64,000 nt of DNA. Source: CAWAWP01 sp963841205 (GTDB lineage: Bacteria > Chloroflexota > Ktedonobacteria > Ktedonobacterales > JADMIN01). The notes under the pieces are model-generated. The model was not told where the DNA came from. It saw only the letters and a list, made by a program, of their open reading frames with translations, and made no database searches. A program made the position numbers and the translations under genes. Positions 58,970 through 64,000 of this stretch are shown here, in pieces (the first letter of the stretch is position 1; each line of letters starts with the position of its first letter). Where the stretch lies: positions 248,001-312,000 of the forward strand of contig CAWJCH010000019.1 in assembly GCA_963841205.1 (NCBI GenBank), written 5' to 3'.

Positions 58970-61372
58970 TCACAGGGGGTGCACCGCTGGTTCCTCGGCG
59001 ATGGCCGCGTTGTCGAGGTCATCTGATTCTGCGCCCGTGAGGGGGTTCGCCACCGAGAGATCGGCGCGTTCTTCGAGCAGTTCGGCAGTGGCAAGCTCTT
59101 CTTCGGCGAGGCGCAGTTCGAGCAGGGAGAGCAGGAAGGCCAGCGTCGATTCCGCGCCCTGGTTCTGGTTGACTCCGTCAGGCTGGAGGCCGTCGTAGCA
59201 GGCGCCGGTGGCTGGGTCAATCATCGGCACGCGGAGGTCGTTGCGCCCCAGGAACCAGTCAAATACGAGTTGGGAATGCTTGGTCCATTGGGCGTCTGCG
59301 GTGCAGCGGAAGGCGTCGAGGCAGGCAGCGACAGTGGCGTATGCCTCGACGGGCTGCTGGTCGAAGCGGGCGCGCTGCTCGCCGCGCGTGTAGAAGCCCT
59401 GTGAGCCGATCGGCACGAAGTAGCCGCTCTCGGAGCATTGGAGGTCGAGCAGCCAGCTCAGCGCGGTGAGCGCGGTCTTGACGTAGCGTGACTTGCCCAT
59501 GTCGTAGCCCGCCAGCAACAAGGCGCGCGGTAGGGTGGCATTATCGTAGGCAAGGATGTCCTCGAACCAGGGCCAGTCCGCTGTGCTGTGGGCGGCATAC
59601 TGGCGCATGAGCCTACTAGCCAGCTCGTCGCGCGTCTGCTGCGCGGCGCGGTCGCCGCCGAAGCGTTTCAGGTACTCATGGATGCCGAGGAGGGTGAAGG
59701 CCCAGGCGCGGGGCGAGGTGAAGGCCAGCGTCGTCGGGAGCGCACGCTCGAAGAGGGAGCTGGCGACTCCGGCGAGCCCGGCTTCTGAGGAGCGGCCAAG
59801 CACGGTGCCCAGGGCCCAGATCGTGCGTGCGTGGCTATCCTCCGAGCCAGCATCTTCGAGCCAGTGACGATCGTAGCCGAGCATGTTGCGGAAACGTCCG
59901 AGGTCGCGGTTGAAGGCGAACCACAGGAAGGCGAGATAGCGCACCGAGAGGTCTTTGACACCGTCGGAGGTGCCAAGCCCCAGTTCTTCCAGGAGGGTCA
60001 TGGCGATCAGCGCGCGGGCATTGTCGTCGATCGAGTAGCCTTCCAGGAGATTGGGCACGGAGAAGGCGGCGTGCTGGAGCAGTCCGGTGTGATCGGTCAT
60101 GCGGCGCAGGTGCCGGAGATTGACGGTGGGTAGCTCGGTTGGGCGCTTCTCGCGGACGCGGGCACTGATGGCGATGCGCGGCGTGCGGGCGCGCTCTTCG
60201 CGTACCTCTTGGAAGAGGTCGAGGTAGAGACCCGCGACCACTGGCCAGATCATCCCACGCCCAAGTAGGTAGGCGCGCTTTCGCATGGCGTGACGCTCGC
60301 CGTCATTGTCGAGCAGGTCGATCACTTTGGCGGCGATGGCGGCGGGATCGTGGAAAGGGACGAGCGCTCCACGACCGTCGGCGAGCAACTCTTCGGCGTG
60401 CCAGTAGGGCGTGGAGACGACGGCCTTGCCTGCGCCGACGCTGTAGGCCAGCGTGCCGGAGACGATCTGTTCGGCGTTGAGGTACGGCGTAACGTAGATG
60501 TCCGCCGTGCCGATAAACTCGACGAGCTGATCGATGCGAACGAACTGATTGTAGAAGACGACATTCCGCTCGACGCCCAACTCGCGCGTGAGGCGCTGGA
60601 GCATCAGCCGGTACGCCTCACCTTCGTGACGCAGGACGCTGGGGTGTGTGGCGCCGAGGACGAAGTAGACGAGGTTGGGATACCGCTCCAGGATCGCCGG
60701 CATGGCGGTGATGACGTCTTCGATGCCCTTGTTCGGCGAGAGTAGGCCAAAGGTGAGCAGGACGTTCTTGCCCTCGGCGTCGAACTGATCCTTGTAGTAG
60801 TTGGGATCGACGAAGGGCACGTCGGGGATGCCGTGGGGGATGAAGGTGATCTTCTCGGCAGGCACATGGTAGATGTCGCGCAGGAATTCGGCAGCGTGCG
60901 TGCTCATGACGACGAGCCGCGAGGAGAGGCGCGCGATCTCGTCGAGCACTTTGCGCTGGTTGCGATCCGGCTCGCGGAGGACGGTGTGCAGCACGGTGAC
61001 GATCGGCGCGCGGAGATCGCGGAGCAGGCTGAGGATGTGGCTGCCGGCGGGACCACCGAAGATTCCGTATTCATGCTGGAGGACGACGAGGTCAACGGCG
61101 TTGATGTTGAGGAAGTCGGCGGCGCGCAGGTAGGACTCTATGTCGCGCTCGGCGATCTCGAAGCGGACGCGCGGCGGGTAGGCGTAGCCCACTTCGGTGT
61201 CGTTGATAGGGATAGCGAAGATACTGGATTCGGGGGCGGCGGCGGCGAGGGCTTCGCAGAGGTCAGTTGTGAAGGTGGCGATGCCGCACTGACGCGGTAG
61301 ATAGTTCCCGATAACGGCGATTTGGCGGAAGCGGGTGCGAGGCGTATTCGTGGGCATGTCAAGTTGTGTCAT
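58970..61372 (-). CDS. Glycosyltransferase family 4 fused to an (alpha/alpha)-barrel domain
   Basis: 800 residues from ATG 61372 (GGGAGAG upstream). The first 390 residues are a GT4 enzyme: GNYLPRQCGIATFTTDL, LQHEYGIFGG, FIPHGIPDV, LTFGLLSPNKGIEDV, and the donor site YLNAEQIVSGTLAYSVGAGK. A second domain from about 430 to 760 is helical with repeated Trp/Leu/Tyr patterns (LLEGYSIDDNARALIA, DWPWFEDILAYDNATLPRAL, NQNQGAESTLAFLLSLLEL), typical of (alpha/alpha)6 barrels found next to mannan-type enzymes. Adjacent GH130 suggests synthesis and turnover of a mannoside-containing glycan; the product is unknown. Confidence 0.88.
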   Translation of the reverse strand: MTQLDMPTNTPRTRFRQIAVIGNYLPRQCGIATFTTDLCEALAAAAPESSIFAIPINDTEVGYAYPPRVRFEIAERDIESYLRAADFLNINAVDLVVLQHEYGIFGGPAGSHILSLLRDLRAPIVTVLHTVLREPDRNQRKVLDEIARLSSRLVVMSTHAAEFLRDIYHVPAEKITFIPHGIPDVPFVDPNYYKDQFDAEGKNVLLTFGLLSPNKGIEDVITAMPAILERYPNLVYFVLGATHPSVLRHEGEAYRLMLQRLTRELGVERNVVFYNQFVRIDQLVEFIGTADIYVTPYLNAEQIVSGTLAYSVGAGKAVVSTPYWHAEELLADGRGALVPFHDPAAIAAKVIDLLDNDGERHAMRKRAYLLGRGMIWPVVAGLYLDLFQEVREERARTPRIAISARVREKRPTELPTVNLRHLRRMTDHTGLLQHAAFSVPNLLEGYSIDDNARALIAMTLLEELGLGTSDGVKDLSVRYLAFLWFAFNRDLGRFRNMLGYDRHWLEDAGSEDSHARTIWALGTVLGRSSEAGLAGVASSLFERALPTTLAFTSPRAWAFTLLGIHEYLKRFGGDRAAQQTRDELASRLMRQYAAHSTADWPWFEDILAYDNATLPRALLLAGYDMGKSRYVKTALTALSWLLDLQCSESGYFVPIGSQGFYTRGEQRARFDQQPVEAYATVAACLDAFRCTADAQWTKHSQLVFDWFLGRNDLRVPMIDPATGACYDGLQPDGVNQNQGAESTLAFLLSLLELRLAEEELATAELLEERADLSVANPLTGAESDDLDNAAIAEEPAVHPL

Positions 61373-61840
61373 GGGATTTCTCTCCCTAGTATGGCGGACC
61401 AACGACCTGCGGGGATGTCGCGGGGCGCGTGTGTGCGCGGCACGATTCCGCGATTGGTGTCTGCACGGCCCGTGAGGTGCTCGGGCGCGTGCGAGGTCGG
61501 TGTGACGCGATCAGGGGAGAGGCGTTGTAGACTCGACCTTCTCGACACGTTCTGTGTCATTGGCGCCGAGTGTGCGGTCCGAATTGGGCCACAGTCCTAA
61601 TTGGCTCGGCGCTTGAGACGCGGACAACGTTGTTTCCGGCCCGGCGCAGTATGTCTCATACGGGCGAGAATAGCCAGCAACAAGGCTGCGTGGAAGTAGA
61701 ACTATTCACTAGCGAAGACATACCATGCCCAACGATCTGAACCACCTCCGTGTACTGTCTCCACGCGGTTGCGATCACTGGCATGAGGACAATGTATCGT
61801 CAGAACTCCTACCCATCAATGAATTGGGGATTCTGCTGAC
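61373..61840. other. Upstream region of the GT4-GH130 operon
   Basis: About 470 bp without a gene, holding the operon promoter (minus strand). No clear operator or RNA structure was seen. Confidence 0.45.
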
Positions 61841-62232
61841 AGAAAAGGGCTTTAGCCCGCCGCAAGCCGCTGGGTGTCAACCCGGGCGGTGCGGCGTCCA
61901 GGGCTTTCGCCCACAGCCTGGTGGCATTGCCGTTTTCCTGCCCATCAGGCAGACGACCTCGGTGGACTCTTTGCACCTCGCCAAGTGCATGCTGTTTGCC
62001 GGTTCCGTGGTACCTCGTTCCCACGGGGAAAAGCAGCAACGGGCCTTGGACGCGGTGCCATGCGGTTGAGCCAGCGTTTCTTCGAGAGCCTAGCTCGCCT
62101 GGCGATGCCTGCAACGTCCGCTTGGGCGGGGGCACCGCCTTCGGGCGCGAACGGGCAGGGGTGGATACAATCATCCCATCAGACCCGTAGCCTGAGCACC
62201 CATGGGGCTTTTGCCCCCGTGGAGTGTCAGAT
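61841..62232 (+). mobile_element. 390-bp non-autonomous IS200/IS605-like element, second type
   Basis: Begins with a GGGCTTTAGCCC hairpin and ends with ATGGGGCTTTTGCCCCCGTG followed by GGAGTGTCAGAT, the exact terminal string of the tnpB-only element at 14986-16230. The interior has no convincing gene. Confidence 0.6.
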
Positions 62233-62683
62233 GTGCATTGCTTTCACCGGACCCATTTCGATGGGTATGGTGACAGGCTCTTCGCCCGTCGCGTGTGGGC
62301 TATGTTTGGAGTAGACACGTATCGATCCCGCTCATCGGAAGTCATGCGCTTCTGTGGAGGTGAAGAGAACGTCCGCGGTAATAGGTCAGCACCGGCTGAT
62401 GTCTCAAATGCAACTTCTCCCTCCGAGGACCTGGCATCTCATGCACATCAGGGGCGCTTCAATTCAATAGGTAGCGATTCTCGCACAGTCGCAGTCGCCG
62501 TACACCCTGCGGGATCAGGCCATCGGATGTGTGCTACATGCGTGGGTCACCCGGTTGTTTCACCTTGGCGGAGAGATGAAAGATGCTGTGCATGACATCC
62601 AGCGCTAGAATAGGCACGACGTGCGATACTATGGGCGGCAGTCGCATGTTGCCGCATGACCGTAGGGGAAAGTGACATCATCA
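62233..62683. other. Gene-free region before the small paralogue
   Basis: About 450 bp. The part after about 62570 is similar to 57592-57700, the leader of the paralogous gene. The rest carries no recognised feature. Confidence 0.45.
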
Positions 62684-62887
62684 GTGACCAAGGCAGAAGC
62701 CGATCGGATGGCTCAGGAGATACAGCGAACACCTGGCTGGCACACCGCAGGATTCTACACCCTCGATGCTTTAAGTAAAACTGCCACCGCGCAAGGCGTG
62801 TATGCCCTGCATAAGCGTACGGGCACCGTGCAGCAGGTCTTCAGCCGGGCGGCATGGGCAGCTTTGAAGGCCAAATACCCCGACTGA
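62684..62887 (+). CDS. Small hypothetical protein, paralogue of 57700-57951
   Basis: 67 residues from GTG 62684 (an in-frame GTG at 62672 is possible). VTKAEADRMAQEIQRTPGWH, TLDALSKTATAQGVYALHKR, TGTVQQVFSRAAWAALKAKY-PD. The intact copy of the family; likely a small soluble alpha/beta protein with a helical start. No function recognised. Confidence 0.6.
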   Translation: MTKAEADRMAQEIQRTPGWHTAGFYTLDALSKTATAQGVYALHKRTGTVQQVFSRAAWAALKAKYPD

Positions 62888-62889
62888 CG

Positions 62890-63100
62890 GGCGATGCACC
62901 AGAGCTAAATAGTGAGATCCGAGTTGGGACGTTTTCCGGCGCGAAGCCGCCAGCGAAGCGGGCAGTGGACGATACAACAGCCAGGGCATCGTGGAGCTTG
63001 GGAGGTTGAGTGCTTTTGGCGGTACCCGCGTGCGCTATACTCGTGGCGGCAAAAGCCTTCACAAATGGGGAGTGAGCGCCAGGTGCTTTGAACACTTGAC
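62890..63100 (-). pseudogene. Remnant of a second GH130 3' end
   Basis: The minus strand matches the 3' end of the GH130 gene at 57925: GGAAAAC..CCCAACTCGGA-type sequence before the stop, and AATSIAHAGTA in place of AADSSIALATAS further upstream. No catalytic part remains. Confidence 0.5.
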
Positions 63101-63105
63101 ACCCA

Positions 63106-63560
63106 CTAAGCGCACCCCTGATTCGAGCAGGGGCGGCCTGCCGCAAGTAAAGCCCCAGAAACCCCGAAACGAAGGGGCTTGCGCTGGTCGGCGTACGGCC
63201 GCTCTACCGTGTTTACCCCATCGCTTACCCCATCGCTTACCCCTACCAGCTCAAACTGCCCTCCCAAATTGGGCGCGCGTCGTCCCTCGGCGACGTCTTC
63301 GTCCGTGGTCGCGAAGAGTCGATCGAGCACGTGCGCGGCCCCTTGCTTGAAGGCGAGGATGACCGCGCGCTTCTCCCCTGCGGCGCGCTTGAGCTGCACG
63401 CCCTGCAGCCAGACCGGGATCACCCACGGCGTCAGCGCGCTCACCGCTTGCACCCCACCTCCGGAACTCTTGGGGGTTCGCTGGAATGGCGCGCCGTTGG
63501 ACGACGTGAACTGGGAGCAGGTGAAGCGTCTCGGTGACGAAACATCAATCGGCAAATCGT
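63106..63560 (-). pseudogene. Phage antirepressor N-terminal domain remnant
   Basis: The frame reads LPIDVSSPRRFTCSQFTSSN, then TPWVIPVWLQGVQLKRAAGE-KRAVILAFKQGAAHVLDRLF, the pattern of the P22 AR-type antirepressor N-terminus (conserved IPVWLQG-like hairpin and basic helix). A stop or shift precedes it near 63550. Two perfect 12-bp tandem units (63215-63238) encode the GVSD repeat. Decayed prophage material. Confidence 0.5.
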
Positions 63561-63622
63561 AGACAAGCAGAGCCGTCGGAGGGCATCCCTATCGCGACGC
63601 GGCTCGCGCGTATCACGGCTAG

Positions 63623-64000
63623 GTGGTAGCGCTCGAGACGCAAGGCTTGGTCGGTCCGGCGCGGCGCTTCCGCAAGCGGGAGCGGGCGATGGGGCAGCGC
63701 GACCGAAGGGCCAGTCCACAGATCTGGCCCGCCTATGCCGTCTATGGGCTGCCCAATCTCCGCTCCGGCCAGGGCGAGGCACCCGAGCGCCTCCTCGCTG
63801 CGTATCTCGTCGTCTGCGCGTTCACCAATATCTACTGGGCCGCTTCGAATTTCTTCGCCACCAGTTCGCAGCCGCTCGAGTGGAATGAGGCGCTGGTGCT
63901 CAGCCTCAAGTCATTCCACGGGCGCGGCTTTTTCCCCTCGCAGATCGGCCTTGGCGACCCATTGGCGATCGTCGCAGCGGCTGAGGCGGTGATCGGCCCC
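63623..64000 (+). CDS. Membrane protein with channel-like C-terminal part (runs off the window)
   Basis: Open from GTG 63623 to the edge; a TAG directly precedes it. RRFRKRERAMGQRDRR forms a basic cytoplasmic-looking region, then a hydrophobic helix (ERLLAAYLVVCAFTNIYWAA) and a re-entrant-like LKSFHGRGFFPSQIGLGDPL followed by another helix. This order resembles ion-channel-type pore proteins. The N-terminus may have been lost to a frameshift, since related-looking coding sequence appears upstream in another frame (ATRLARITA). Confidence 0.5.
   Translation, partial: MVALETQGLVGPARRFRKRERAMGQRDRRASPQIWPAYAVYGLPNLRSGQGEAPERLLAAYLVVCAFTNIYWAASNFFATSSQPLEWNEALVLSLKSFHGRGFFPSQIGLGDPLAIVAAAEAVIGP

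Overview
The window is GC-rich, densely packed bacterial DNA. Lineage is inferred from content only: many IS200/IS605, IS701, IS630 and IS1634 type transposons, HXXEE and RNHCP proteins, a HxlR/CatE-like pair and XRE-NB-ARC-TPR regulators together suggest Chloroflexota (Ktedonobacteria-like or a relative). No rRNA or tRNA gene was recognised.

Layout. 1-13 kb: a large signalling ATPase regulator that runs off the left edge, a PQQ-propeller lipoprotein, an IS200/IS605 element (tnpA-tnpB), a class V aminotransferase, a non-coding stretch with scattered short repeats, small membrane proteins, an SGNH hydrolase, a zinc-ribbon protein broken by a 250-bp mobile element, and glutamate dehydrogenase. 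13-41 kb is mostly housekeeping: queD, map, pth-mfd, an ECF sigma/anti-sigma pair, prfB with its programmed frameshift, a divergent HxlR/CatE-like pair, proS behind a T-box leader, panC-RNHCP-pyrF followed by pyrE, and a family-4 type uracil-DNA glycosylase. 41.9-57.6 kb is an accessory region: integrase, excisionase and a decapitated Rep gene of an integrated element, then a pile-up of insertion sequences (IS1634, IS5, IS701, IS630, ISAs1 types), many frameshifted, between short cargo genes (LigT-like, AraC, VOC). 57.7-64 kb holds a glycosyltransferase-GH130 operon flanked by a partial duplication, a further non-autonomous element, a phage antirepressor remnant and the start of a membrane protein.

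The most notable signal is a set of three near-identical 248-250-bp coding-free elements (11421-11670, 48113-48360, 57342-57591). They share the right-end hairpin of the tnpA-tnpB IS200/IS605 element, sit after TTATC, end in TCA(A), and in two cases break genes; in silico excision restores both reading frames. Other second-look items are repeated 12-18-bp tandem duplications (one puts a stop in tnpB), an IS630 inserted in the CTAG target duplication of an IS701, a frameshifted orphan SUKH immunity gene, and a duplicated GH130 3' end with paralogous small convergent genes.
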